Below are positions 16,083-25,800 of a stretch of 64,000 bases of DNA, one piece after another; the first letter of the stretch is position 1, and each line of letters begins with the position of its first letter. The position numbers and the translations under genes were made by a program. Below the pieces are notes generated by a model, which saw only the letters and a program-made list of their open reading frames with translations, was not told the origin of the DNA and searched no databases. The stretch comes from Caldisericales bacterium (GTDB lineage Bacteria > Caldisericota > Caldisericia > JAAYUI01), in contig JAAYUI010000010.1 in the NCBI GenBank assembly GCA_012517765.1, forward strand, positions 1 through 64,000, given 5' to 3'.

Positions 16083-18220
16083 TGCGCCACGACACCAATC
16101 CTTTTGTCTTTTACAAGAGCAGACGCAATCATACCGCCTCTTGTCGAACGCAACCTTCCAAGAAACGCCCATAAAAGACCCAAAAGAGTTATTATCATGC
16201 CAAGCCACACGAATAGCATGCAGTATTTCACCATGACGGTCATTGTAAATCTAACCGTATTCCTGTCAGGGTTTCTAAGATCAACAAGCCTGAATGTGAC
16301 TGTATTGCTTCCCATTGTATCAATCGACAGGAAATATGACTTGCCATCAATCTTTGCAACAGACCCGGGAACCATGTTGTCTTTGTCGAATATGATTTCT
16401 TTTGCTGAATCTGGGCCATCTGAAACCAGGACCTTGATGAAGTCCTCATTGTATTCCAGGAGTTTGACGGTGTATCCGCCCTGCAACACAGAGCTTCCCT
16501 TTCCAACAATAAATTCCATGTCTTCCCTGATGTTTGAGACATAGACCATAACATCCCTGATAAATGATCTGTGGATGAATGGTTTTGTAAAATAGGCCTG
16601 TGACCTTGTATCCCACTTGGCACTGATTTTGCCTTTTATCTCAGAGTCCTTGTGGGTAAGAACATACATGGTCTCAAATGACTGGCCATCGCTTTTTACA
16701 TATTCAAGCCCGACGCCAAAATCAAGGCATTCCTTGTTTTGTGACGACACTCCCAGGGAAACCGATTCCTGCCCAAAAAATATCGAGCTTCCCACTACAC
16801 CCATCAACAGGAGGCAAACGCCCATATGTGAAACAAAAGCGCCCCACTTTTGTACACTGTACTTTAACATTGCCTGGAAGTTTGAAATGAGCATTATTGA
16901 GGCAAGTGCACCTGTAATCATAAAAAGGGGATCGGCCATTCCAGCTTCGACAGCCAGCACGACAAAAACAAGCCCAAAAAACAGCGGAGCAATAAGCTGT
17001 TTTATAAGGTATTTTATGTTTGTTTTTCTCCATGCCATTAAAGGGGTAAGTGCACCACCAACACACATTATGATGGCTACGGGGACTGATATTGCCTGAT
17101 AGAATGACTGCGAGATGACTGCAGGCGAACCAAAAATCTGGGTAATAGCCGGCAACAGGGTCGCGGCAAGTATGAATATGGCATAAACAGACAGCACTAT
17201 GTTGCCAATGCTCATCATGAAATATCTTGAGGTGTAATGGCTCTCAAGGCCATGGGGAACAAACTTCCACGAACGGACGCACAAAAATACCGACAATCCG
17301 ATAGAAGTCAGAAGCATGACCAGATACAAAAAAAGCATCGACGAGCCAGCAAAAGAGTGGACGGACACATCGGAGAGCACGCCTGATCTGGTCAAAAAAA
17401 CCGCCATTACGACAAGGCAGAAGGAGGAGAGCACGGCAACAACAACCGACCTGGCGTTGCCGTTGCCATTCTCGTCATTGAGTGCCGCATGTATTGCAAC
17501 CGTCTGGATGAGCCATGGAACCAGCGAGGCGTTTTCCACAGGGTCCCAGCCCCAGTATCCGCCCCACCCAAGCGTTTCATAGGCCCAGATGGAACCCATG
17601 GCGATGCCAAGGCCAAGCAGGAACCAGGATGCTACAAGCCATGGCGTCATCCTTGAGAGCCAGATCTGGTGGTTCTGCTCGCATGGCCTGAAAAGGTAGG
17701 CAACTGTCATCGCAAAGGGAACGGCCATCAAGGCGTAGGACAGGAATATCACTGGGGGGTGGAAGGCCATCCACGGGCTTTTCAGGAGAACATTCAACCC
17801 AAGGCCATCAGGTGCTGTTTGCGCAAGGACATCAAAGGTTGACGAGCCGATTACAAAAATCGCCAGAAAGGCCTGTATGGCAAAGAGGACGACGAGAAAG
17901 CTCTTCTGTGATTGTGGCTTGAAGGAGAGAATGGCGGTAACAATCGAGATTGCAAGCAGCCAGAGGAGCATCGATCCGCCCTTGTCGGCCCAAAAGGCCG
18001 ATATCTTGTACCAGAAGGAAAGTGAAATGGAGCTGTTATGGAAAACATAGGAAAGCTGGAAGTTGTTGTTCAGTATCGAAAGCATGAGGTATGACGATGC
18101 CAGCATTGCCGACAGCATGGAAGAAATGGCAAGTATTTTCTGGGACCTTGGTCTCGTGCAAAGTATTGCAGCAAGAACAGAAAAACCCAGGCAAAACCAC
18201 ATCAATACATTACCAGCCAT
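16079..18220 (-). CDS. ccmF: Cytochrome c-type biogenesis protein CcmF (heme lyase subunit)
   Basis: A polytopic membrane protein of about 713 residues that ligates heme to apocytochrome c in System I. The WWD signature GGYWGWDPVENASLVPW is intact, flanked by conserved helices (SPWMAFHPPVIFLSYA upstream). A large periplasmic domain precedes the last helix. The start is uncertain: TTG 18253 lies 13 nt beyond the AGGAGA that overlaps the ccmE stop, while ATG 18220 begins MAGNVLMW, the usual family start, and sits at the end of a 16-codon ORF (18210-18260) that has the ideal spacing. I use 18220. Confidence 0.92.
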   Translation of the reverse strand: MAGNVLMWFCLGFSVLAAILCTRPRSQKILAISSMLSAMLASSYLMLSILNNNFQLSYVFHNSSISLSFWYKISAFWADKGGSMLLWLLAISIVTAILSFKPQSQKSFLVVLFAIQAFLAIFVIGSSTFDVLAQTAPDGLGLNVLLKSPWMAFHPPVIFLSYALMAVPFAMTVAYLFRPCEQNHQIWLSRMTPWLVASWFLLGLGIAMGSIWAYETLGWGGYWGWDPVENASLVPWLIQTVAIHAALNDENGNGNARSVVVAVLSSFCLVVMAVFLTRSGVLSDVSVHSFAGSSMLFLYLVMLLTSIGLSVFLCVRSWKFVPHGLESHYTSRYFMMSIGNIVLSVYAIFILAATLLPAITQIFGSPAVISQSFYQAISVPVAIIMCVGGALTPLMAWRKTNIKYLIKQLIAPLFFGLVFVVLAVEAGMADPLFMITGALASIMLISNFQAMLKYSVQKWGAFVSHMGVCLLLMGVVGSSIFFGQESVSLGVSSQNKECLDFGVGLEYVKSDGQSFETMYVLTHKDSEIKGKISAKWDTRSQAYFTKPFIHRSFIRDVMVYVSNIREDMEFIVGKGSSVLQGGYTVKLLEYNEDFIKVLVSDGPDSAKEIIFDKDNMVPGSVAKIDGKSYFLSIDTMGSNTVTFRLVDLRNPDRNTVRFTMTVMVKYCMLFVWLGMIITLLGLLWAFLGRLRSTRGGMIASALVKDKRIGVVAQ

Positions 18221-18270
18221 GTTCACCACTGCCATGTTTTGAGAAACTTTCAAAAACCATTGTCTTTCTC

Positions 18271-18663
18271 CTATTTTCCATTACCACCAGGCCCCTTTTC
18301 ATCTTTATTTTCATACTTGCTTGGACACTTGACCAACAGCTGGCCCGCATAAAAACTTCCATCCCTGTAAGACCCGACTGCAACCCCTTTTTGGGCCCCG
18401 GCAAAATTTTGTGGCAGAACACCGTCCAGGACAACCGGCAAAACCTCGCCTTTTTCATCCACCATGTTGAAGTAGCTGAGGTTGCCTTCCTGCCTCAGGC
18501 CATTCTGGTCAAGCGCTCCGTAAATCTGGTACGCTTTGCCATTTTTTGCCTCGCTGAAATCAGACGTAAAGGGCACAATGGAGGACAGGAAAAACCATAT
18601 TGACACCCCAGAGAGAACGACAATTGCAATGATTCCAGCTACGAGGGAGGTTTTTCTGTTCAT
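18271..18663 (-). CDS. ccmE: Heme chaperone CcmE, CxxxY variant
   Basis: A 130-residue membrane-anchored OB-fold heme chaperone. One N-terminal helix (residues 8-27) is followed by the beta barrel (AYQIYGALDQNGLRQEG, LPVVLDGVLPQNFAG). The heme attachment site is C113-P-S-K-Y117 in place of the classical H-x-x-x-Y. The cysteine form is known from archaeal and some deltaproteobacterial CcmE proteins. Its ATG overlaps the ccmD stop. The tail KYENKDEKGPGGNGK is short and polar. Confidence 0.9.
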   Translation of the reverse strand: MNRKTSLVAGIIAIVVLSGVSIWFFLSSIVPFTSDFSEAKNGKAYQIYGALDQNGLRQEGNLSYFNMVDEKGEVLPVVLDGVLPQNFAGAQKGVAVGSYRDGSFYAGQLLVKCPSKYENKDEKGPGGNGK

Positions 18664-18761
18664 TTTTTCTTCAACAACTTCCCAATTCTGGCTTCAAGTG
18701 ACATCAGATATGCAAAAATACCCAAAAAAACAACCAACACCACAACAAGAACCGGTATCAT
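18660..18761 (-). CDS. ccmD: CcmD-like small membrane protein
   Basis: A 33-residue peptide with a single helix (MIPVLVVVLVVFLGIFAYL) and a basic C-terminal tail (RIGKLLKKK), the size, topology and position of CcmD, which helps release holo-CcmE from CcmABC. Start ATG overlaps the ccmC stop (ATGA) and stop TGA overlaps the ccmE start. GGAGGAAAT lies within the end of ccmC as ribosome binding site. Confidence 0.8.
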   Translation of the reverse strand: MIPVLVVVLVVFLGIFAYLMSLEARIGKLLKKK

Positions 18762-19390
18762 ATTTCCTCCATATCAAGCCTTTGGGACAAAGACAATATC
18801 CATAGATACAGGGACGTAAAACCAGCAAGCATGCCAAATACCCCGTAAAGCATTGGCTTTGTGAGCCCAAGGCCGCCAACCTGTTCAGGGTGCAAAGAGC
18901 TGGTTATTCTCGGCATCACAAAAACAAGAAACGGTGTGGCAAGAAAGGCAACGATTGAATATCCTGCAGAAATGGCCGCCTTTTTGTCCCTGTCTTCTAT
19001 GAGCCACCTGAGAAGCAGATAGGCGATGTAGATCATCAGAAGAAAGACAATCGATGTCTCCCTTGGGTCCCAGTTCCATGGCGAGCCCCAGGTGTAGGTG
19101 GCAAAAATGGAGCCTGTAATGGTTGCCAGAACACAAAACACGAGCCCTGCCTCCGAGCTTCTGTGGGCAACAGAATCATATACAGCTTTTCTCTTCGCAA
19201 GATAGGCTATCGAGAAGATAAAGGAGATGAAAAATGCAAGCGTTGCAACCCATGCGCATGGGATGTGGAAATAAATTATCCTGTAAAGGTCCCCCATCGT
19301 TGCCTCTTTTGGGGCAAACATGAGGCAGTAAATGATCGAAGGTATCATCGTAAGGGGTGTCAGCACCGATAAAATGCGGCCAAAAAGCAT
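18758..19390 (-). CDS. ccmC: Heme transporter CcmC
   Basis: A 210-residue, six-helix membrane protein of the heme-handling family. It carries the WWD motif TWGSPWNWDPRETS (about residues 99-112) and a conserved histidine in YFHIPCAW. It passes heme to CcmE. The gene starts 3 nt after ccmB with GAGGA upstream and overlaps ccmD by 4 nt. Confidence 0.93.
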   Translation of the reverse strand: MLFGRILSVLTPLTMIPSIIYCLMFAPKEATMGDLYRIIYFHIPCAWVATLAFFISFIFSIAYLAKRKAVYDSVAHRSSEAGLVFCVLATITGSIFATYTWGSPWNWDPRETSIVFLLMIYIAYLLLRWLIEDRDKKAAISAGYSIVAFLATPFLVFVMPRITSSLHPEQVGGLGLTKPMLYGVFGMLAGFTSLYLWILSLSQRLDMEEI

Positions 19391-19393
19391 TGT

Positions 19394-20047
19394 CTATTCC
19401 TCCTCAATATACGGCACCAACACAAAACCGGCCACCAGCGCCGCCAGAGATTCGCTAATTATCACGACAACAAGGTTAATCGAAAATGTCCCCTCTGCCA
19501 AGGCTTGGGAGGTGGCCAGGACAAGGCAGACCAGCAAGGGAAGTATTACGGGCATGACGATCACGGGGTAAGCGGCACTCAGGGCCCTTCCGCGTGACAT
19601 GAGGTAGCCTACAAAACCTTGTGCAAAAGACAGGGCGGGGCACCCGATCAGCACCAGAAGGCCAACAAGGGGCAAGGCCGAAAGCTTGACACCAAGCCAG
19701 AAACACAAAAGCGGAAAAACCACACAGGCAACCAACAGAACAAAAAACGCGTTTGCAACTGTTTTGGCAAGAAAAACGGAAGGCATTGGAACTCTAAGCC
19801 TCAACTGATCAGCCGTTCCCTCATCCTCCTCTTTTGCAAAAGACCTGGAGAGTGTGTCAGAAGAGGAAAACATGACAATAATCCAGAGGAGCGAGGCTAT
19901 GGCCCTTTCGCTGACCTTTGTTCCGGCAAGCGAAAACCCGAGCGTGGCAGAGAGAACAATCGCGAGCCCAAAACCAACCCCGACAAGGTGCCTCCCCCTG
20001 AAAGCAACCCTTATCTCCTTTGCCAGAAGTGCCCTAAAACTGCGCAA
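19394..20047 (-). CDS. ccmB: Heme exporter CcmB (ABC permease)
   Basis: A 217-residue permease with six predicted membrane helices. It is partner of CcmA and has the family features FRALLAKEIRVAFRGR and SLLWIIVMFSSSDTLSRSFAKEEDEGT. TTG at 20047 is the best start: GGAG lies 6 nt upstream and the overlap with ccmA is only 14 nt. A longer reading to 20089 would overlap ccmA by 56 nt. Confidence 0.88.
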   Translation of the reverse strand: MRSFRALLAKEIRVAFRGRHLVGVGFGLAIVLSATLGFSLAGTKVSERAIASLLWIIVMFSSSDTLSRSFAKEEDEGTADQLRLRVPMPSVFLAKTVANAFFVLLVACVVFPLLCFWLGVKLSALPLVGLLVLIGCPALSFAQGFVGYLMSRGRALSAAYPVIVMPVILPLLVCLVLATSQALAEGTFSINLVVVIISESLAALVAGFVLVPYIEEE

Positions 20048-20609
20048 TTTTTCTCCAGTCTCTCCAGGGATTGTTTGTGGCAACCACAACTAGCCCACTA
20101 AATGACGAGACCATATTGTCCAGAATTGCTTTTCCCCCAGCATCCAGGTGTTGCTCCGGTTCATCAAGCAAAATGACATCCCGGGCCACTGCAAAGGCTG
20201 TCATTAGCTTGGCCCTCTGCTTGAGGCCTGCCGAAAGCTCGTGGTAGCGTTTCCCAAGATGGTCGGACAGACCCCATGCCCCGAAGTCAGGCACGGGCAC
20301 CCTAGCCAGGTCTGCAAAAAACCTGGCATTTTCAAAAACAGTCATTTCCTTGTAAAGGCCAAGGTCGGGGGAGCACATGGCAACCCTGCCGGGCAACTGG
20401 AACTTCTCATACTTCTTCTCTTTGTCAAACCACTCCATTGCTCCGGAAGAAGCCTTGAGGAGGCCAGCCATTATCCTCAACAGAGTTGTTTTTCCCGAAC
20501 CATTAGGCCCAACGATTGCCCATGCACCATCTTTTATATCAAAAGACACGCCAGCAAAAACTGTTTTTGACCCGAAAGATTTTGACAGATTGCTGGCAAC
20601 CATTCGCAT
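20034..20609 (-). CDS. ccmA: Heme exporter ATP-binding protein CcmA
   Basis: A 191-residue ABC ATPase with Walker A GPNGSGKTT, signature LSAGLKQRAKL (S-A-G, not S-G-G) and Walker B VILLDEPEQHLD. The usual switch histidine region after Walker B is TNNPWRDW, so the canonical H is not evident; this is common in CcmA. First gene of the ccmABCDEF operon. No ribosome binding site precedes the ATG, and the promoter -10 box ends 8 nt before it, pointing to leaderless translation. Confidence 0.9.
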   Translation of the reverse strand: MRMVASNLSKSFGSKTVFAGVSFDIKDGAWAIVGPNGSGKTTLLRIMAGLLKASSGAMEWFDKEKKYEKFQLPGRVAMCSPDLGLYKEMTVFENARFFADLARVPVPDFGAWGLSDHLGKRYHELSAGLKQRAKLMTAFAVARDVILLDEPEQHLDAGGKAILDNMVSSFSGLVVVATNNPWRDWRKIAQF

Positions 20610-20617
20610 AACAAAAG

Positions 20618-20645
20618 ATTATAGGAGTGTTGCAAAATGAATCAA
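20618..20645 (-). promoter_or_regulatory. Promoter of the ccm operon (leaderless start)
   Basis: Minus strand TTGATT (20640-20645), 16-nt spacer, TATAAT (20618-20623), 8 nt to the ccmA ATG. Confidence 0.6.
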
Positions 20646-20700
20646 ACCAGGCTAACCTTTTTCTGTTAAAGTTGTCAATTATTTCACAAAAGGAGGAGTC

Positions 20701-21876
20701 ATGTCAAAAGGCTATATCTTGAGTGCCGCAAGGACACCCATTGGCAAATTTTTGGGTAGCCTTTCGCCGTTTTCCGCACCAAAACTTGGCGGTTTTGCCA
20801 TCAAGGCGGCCGTGGAAAGGGCCGGCGTAGAAAAAGAGAGGATTGACGAGGTAATAATGGGCCAGGTGGTCCAGGCAGGCTGCGGCCAGAACCCGGCAAG
20901 GCAGGCACTTGTCCACGCAGGCCTAAACCCAGAAACAAACGCCCTCACAATCAACAAGGTGTGCGGCTCGGGACTGAAGGCAATCATGCTTGCTTCACAA
21001 TCAATCCAGCTCGGCGAGGCAGACATTGTCGTGGCAGGCGGAATGGAGTCCATGACAAATGCACCATACTACCTGGACAAGGCAAGAACAGACGGGTACA
21101 GGTATGGCGATGGGGTCCTCGTCGATGGGGTCATAAAAGATGGCCTCTGGTGCGCATTCAACGGGTCCCACATGGGAAACCTCGCAGAATATACCGCAAA
21201 GAAGGGCAATGTAACCAGGGAAGAAGCTGACCTTTTTGCCTTCAACTCTCAGGACAGGGCAATCAAAGCCATAGAAACAGGAATTTTTGACGAAGAAGTA
21301 GCGCCAATTGCAATACCACAGAAAAAAGGCGATCCGGTAATATTTTCAAAGGACGAGACCCCGAGACCAACTACGATGGACACCCTGCAGAAGCTCAAAC
21401 CGGCCTTTGACAAGGAAGGGATCGTGACCGCAGGCAACGCCCCTGGCCTCTCTGATGGCGGTTCGGCAGTTGTTGTCGCATCCGAAAATGTAGCTAAGAA
21501 CCACAAACCGCTTGCTTCAATAATCGATTACGCAACTGCACACACAGAGCCAAAAGAGCTTTTCTGGGCACCAGTTTTTGCTGTCAAAAAGCTGATGGAG
21601 AAAACAGGCCTGAAAATCTCGGATTTTGACCTCATCGAAGCCAATGAAGCTTTTGCTGTCCAGTGCATAGTTGACGGCAGGGGACTCGAATGGGACCCAA
21701 ACGCAGTAAATATCTCTGGTGGCGCCATAGCACTCGGGCACCCGATAGGCTCCTCCGGTTCAAGGATTATTGCAACACTGATCTACAACCTGAAGAGGAA
21801 CGGCAAGAAGCGCGGACTTGCAACACTCTGCCTTGGAGGCGGAGGCGCCGTTGCAATGGCAATCGAACTTGTGTGA
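20701..21876 (+). CDS. Acetyl-CoA C-acetyltransferase (thiolase II)
   Basis: A 391-residue biosynthetic-type thiolase that condenses or cleaves acetoacetyl-CoA. Active-site residues are C88 in [11 protein letters not shown]347 in [12 protein letters not shown] and C377 in [16 protein letters not shown] is also present. ATG follows AAGGAGGAGTC. Followed after 10 nt by 3-hydroxybutyryl-CoA dehydrogenase, so the pair interconverts acetyl-CoA and 3-hydroxybutyryl-CoA (butyrate-, PHB- or ketone-type metabolism). No crotonase or acyl-CoA dehydrogenase is adjacent. Confidence 0.95.
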   Translation: MSKGYILSAARTPIGKFLGSLSPFSAPKLGGFAIKAAVERAGVEKERIDEVIMGQVVQAGCGQNPARQALVHAGLNPETNALTINKVCGSGLKAIMLASQSIQLGEADIVVAGGMESMTNAPYYLDKARTDGYRYGDGVLVDGVIKDGLWCAFNGSHMGNLAEYTAKKGNVTREEADLFAFNSQDRAIKAIETGIFDEEVAPIAIPQKKGDPVIFSKDETPRPTTMDTLQKLKPAFDKEGIVTAGNAPGLSDGGSAVVVASENVAKNHKPLASIIDYATAHTEPKELFWAPVFAVKKLMEKTGLKISDFDLIEANEAFAVQCIVDGRGLEWDPNAVNISGGAIALGHPIGSSGSRIIATLIYNLKRNGKKRGLATLCLGGGGAVAMAIELV

Positions 21877-21886
21877 GGAGGAAGCA

Positions 21887-22747
21887 ATGGAGATAAAAAA
21901 AGTTGGTGTCATAGGCGCAGGTGTAATGGGAAACGGGATTGCCCATGTATTTGCACAGACCGGATACGACGTTGTTCTTGCAGAAGCAAACATCCAGCTT
22001 GCTGAAAAAGGCAAGGCAACTATCCAGAAAAACCTCGGCAGGATGGTCCAGAAAGGCACAATCACACAGGAAGTCGCAGATGCAACGCTTGCGAGAATAA
22101 AAACCACCGAAAACCTTGAAGACCTCAGGGATTGTCAGATCGTTGTCGAGGCTGTCACTGAAAACAGGCAGGTCAAAAACCAGATATACGACAAATTGAA
22201 TGGCATCCTGCAGGGAGACGCAATTCTGGCCTCAAACACTTCCACAATTTCAATCACCGAGCTGGCCGCAAAATACAAGAACCCAGGAAAATTTATCGGC
22301 ATGCATTTCATGAACCCGGTCCCCCTCATGAAACTTGTTGAAGTGATAAGAGGAATGCTCACGACCGACGAAACCTACAATATTGTGAATGATCTTTCAA
22401 TCAAACTGGGAAAAACACCAGCAGTTGCAAATGACTATCCAGGATTTGTCAGCAACAGGATACTAATGCCAATGATAAACGAGGCAGTCTACTGCCTCAT
22501 GGAGGGCGTTGCCGACAAGGAATCGATAGACACAGTAATGAAACTCGGCATGAACCACCCAATGGGCCCTCTTGCACTTGCAGACCTTATCGGCCTTGAC
22601 ACCTGCCTGGCAATCATGGAAGTGCTTTATGAAGGACTTGGCGACTCAAAATACAGGCCATGTCCACTGCTTAGGAAAATGGTTGCAGCGGGCCTTCTTG
22701 GAAGGAAATCCGGAAAAGGTTTCTACGATTACACCGAACAGAAATAA
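21887..22747 (+). CDS. hbd: 3-hydroxybutyryl-CoA dehydrogenase
   Basis: A 286-residue NAD(P)-dependent dehydrogenase that reduces acetoacetyl-CoA. Rossmann glycines in [14 protein letters not shown]. The catalytic serine region is ASNTSTISI, and catalytic H140 lies in [17 protein letters not shown]. The C-terminal dimer domain contains [16 protein letters not shown]. Start ATG at 21887 follows GAGGAGGAAGCA. The transcript ends at the strong terminator at 22787. Confidence 0.95.
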   Translation: MEIKKVGVIGAGVMGNGIAHVFAQTGYDVVLAEANIQLAEKGKATIQKNLGRMVQKGTITQEVADATLARIKTTENLEDLRDCQIVVEAVTENRQVKNQIYDKLNGILQGDAILASNTSTISITELAAKYKNPGKFIGMHFMNPVPLMKLVEVIRGMLTTDETYNIVNDLSIKLGKTPAVANDYPGFVSNRILMPMINEAVYCLMEGVADKESIDTVMKLGMNHPMGPLALADLIGLDTCLAIMEVLYEGLGDSKYRPCPLLRKMVAAGLLGRKSGKGFYDYTEQK

Positions 22748-22786
22748 CCATAAAATCTGACCTAAAGATCAGATTTAAATCAAATT

Positions 22787-22818
22787 AAAAAAGCCCCGCC
22801 TGAAAGCGGGGCTTTTTT
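22787..22818. terminator. Bidirectional rho-independent terminator
   Basis: GCCCCGC (22793-22799) and GCGGGGC (22806-22812) form a 7-bp GC stem flanked by six A on the left and six T on the right, so it can end both hbd and the convergent giant surface protein gene. Confidence 0.9.
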
Positions 22819-22847
22819 AATTCATCAGTTATGACAAGGATTGTTTG

Positions 22848-25800
22848 CTATTTTACCCTTATCTTTTTGGTATAAGTGCATGAGTGCGCATAGTAGTCGG
22901 TTGTCTTCAATACTATGCTGTAATCCCCGGACGAGTAAGAATAATCGAATTCCCTTGTGGCATCATTTTCAATGTTGAACGTCTTGTCTATTTTGCCATC
23001 GCCCTCGAAATCAAGCTCCACGACGTATGGGCCACACCCGCCAAATGGGCTTACCTTGATGGTCATTTTGCCAGAAGCAGGTATGACATAGACATTGTCT
23101 TTGTCGGGTTTTGCTTCTGGAACAATGATCGAAATGTCAGGACACTCGCATACCACAGGTTCCTTTGCGCCACCTCTCAGGACTATTACTGCAGTGTCCT
23201 GGTCCCTGAGTCCTTCAGCCGAGGTGGCAATGGCCGTATTAATCATGTTTATGCCAGGATTGAGGCTTATGTCCTTCCTGACCCTCAACGTAAGCTCAAT
23301 GATTTTCACTTCTCCAGGGTTCATTATTCCAAAAGACCACAGTATTTTTTGCAATCCTAGCGAACCGGAAGGTATCGAGGCAACATACTCCAGTTCTCTC
23401 GGCAGGATATCAACCACAACGACATTGGTCGCTTCCCTGGTGCCAACATTTTTTACCACTATTGTGTAGTTGACTTTCTCGCCTTGCTGGGCCATGAATT
23501 TTTTGGTTGTCTTTGTGATTGTGATAAGGGGTTCGCCAAGAACTTCAACGGTGCACTGGGCAAATTCCGGGTTTGGTGCAGTATCAGCATAGGTAATGAC
23601 GTTATTGGTAAGTTTGGTGCCTTTTGAGAGATGGCCAACTTTTACCCTTACAACAACCACGAATGTTTCATGTGGTGCCAGATTGCCATTTCCAGCGATG
23701 CCAACGGATGTTGTCCATCTGTTGTTGTCAATGTCCGGTGGCGGATTGGCATCATAGAATGTTACACCCTTCGGATAATTTTCAACGATGTTGACGTTTG
23801 TCTGTGTGTACGGTGTATCATTTGTGACCGTTATTGTATAAATGAGGAGGCTGTCTGGAAGGACAGGGTCCGGGACACATTTTTTTGTTATCTTGAGCGA
23901 TGGCACAACTGGGACCTGAAGAATGAAGCCGTGCATGTGGCCCCTTTCTTCAGAACGCGGGTAATATGGGTTTGGCCATGGCCCGCCTGGCGGTGAACCG
24001 GCACAAGTCCAGGAGTTGCCATTTGGCGGGCAACGGTTCCCCCATTCAGTGGATACGCATGGTCCCTGGCCGTCATCAATAGTGTTTGGGTCTGATCCGC
24101 CGGCATTTGTGCAAACAAGATATGGCCTGAGCAAGACCGATGAATCTTCACCGGCAAGGTAAGTTCTCGTTGGCCTGTGAAGGGCCTTTGTATCATAGTC
24201 CTGGTTTACATAGTCCCACCACTGGTCGGGTCTCCAGTGGATGGCTGTCTTTGCGGCAACAACCGTGAAGTTGCGGTGCCAGAACCATGAACAGCTGTAC
24301 TGCTTTGCGGTTGCGGCATAATTTGGGTTCATGGCTTTTGGGCTCCAGAGATAGCCGGCAGGGAAACCAGAAGGTAAAGTCGGGGCGGTCTCCGCTCCAC
24401 CATTTGAACCTGTCCAGCCATTTGCCCACCATGGACCACCCTGTCCAGCTGTTGGATCGGCAGGCTGTGGGTTGAGCCAGAACTGGTCTGTTGGAACCTT
24501 GTTGGTGCCACATGCCCAGAAATCCCATTCAGTTGTAAACCTGCCAACAGGACTTCCTCCGCACGCACCATCATCGGCCGAGTTTCCAATTATTCCAACA
24601 TAGGCACCTGCATTGGCACCATCAACAGGCCATGTTGAAGGGTCTGGCGGTGTCCTGAAACCGGAGAACATGGTTTGCGAGTTTTGCCTGTCATTGTTGC
24701 AAAGCGTCAAGGCACCATCTGCGATCATTATCTGGGAGAGCGGGAGAGTGGAGTTCTCGAATATCATCACTATTTCAAACCCGTAGTACTGAGGGTTTCC
24801 AGGCTCGAAATCCTGATACACCCTTGAAACCGTAATCAAATCATAAGGGTCGGTTATGTAGGGTGTGATATTGAAGCGGAATGTTGATTGCATCTGACCC
24901 CAGCCCCTGCAACCACAATCTGGCCTGTAGCCACTATCATTATTTCTTCCAAGGAAAGAGCCGGTGCAAAGAATGGACTGTGGGTTGCCAGGCCTTCCAG
25001 CATTTATAAGGATTGGCTCGTGCTGGAAATTGCCTCCGCCTATGTCCCTTCCAACCGAGTTGGCATACAGATAGCAAGCAACAAGCCTGGAATTGTCTGG
25101 TAGATAGTCCGGGCGATATTTGAGGCGTGTTATTCCAGCAGCACCAGGTGACGTGTCATGGACAAACTGGCAGAAATATGTCCTGTTGGCACCGCCACCA
25201 CCAAAATCGGTCGACTGGGCAATCATTGCAAAACCATATTTTCCAACGAATGGCGGAATATCCTGGTTTAGTCTGTTAAAAGATGTGGTGAATTGGTGGA
25301 TATAATAGAACCTTCCAGTATTTGCATAGTCATAATCGGGATATGGAGCACCAGCGCCAAAATACTGGTATCCGATAACCACTCCATCAGTGAACGGGGA
25401 GTGATTGAATGCGGCATCGCCACCAAAACCGGCAAGAGGGGTAAACGGGGAATTGTTGTAGGAGAAAGCTATTCTGTCGCCACCATTTGTTCCTCCACCA
25501 ATCATGACTCCACTGTGTATTGACGGACCAATCTGCTCCCTGCTGGCAAAATACGCAGTCAGGCTTGTTGTCACAGGAGGAATAGTGCTGGTGGATGCAT
25601 TAAAGTTGATCTGATAGCCACCTGTTGGAAGTGGCTGGACTGGGCCAGCTCCATCAGGATCAAACCTGAAATAGAGGGCGGCCGGGTATGTTGCCCCGCT
25701 GCCAAAAGGAGCAAGCCTGCCATCAGTACCAAATGTCAGTGTCGGGTTTGGTGCAACATTACAAGCAGTCCAGCCCGTTGGCGCACCACTGTAAGCATCA

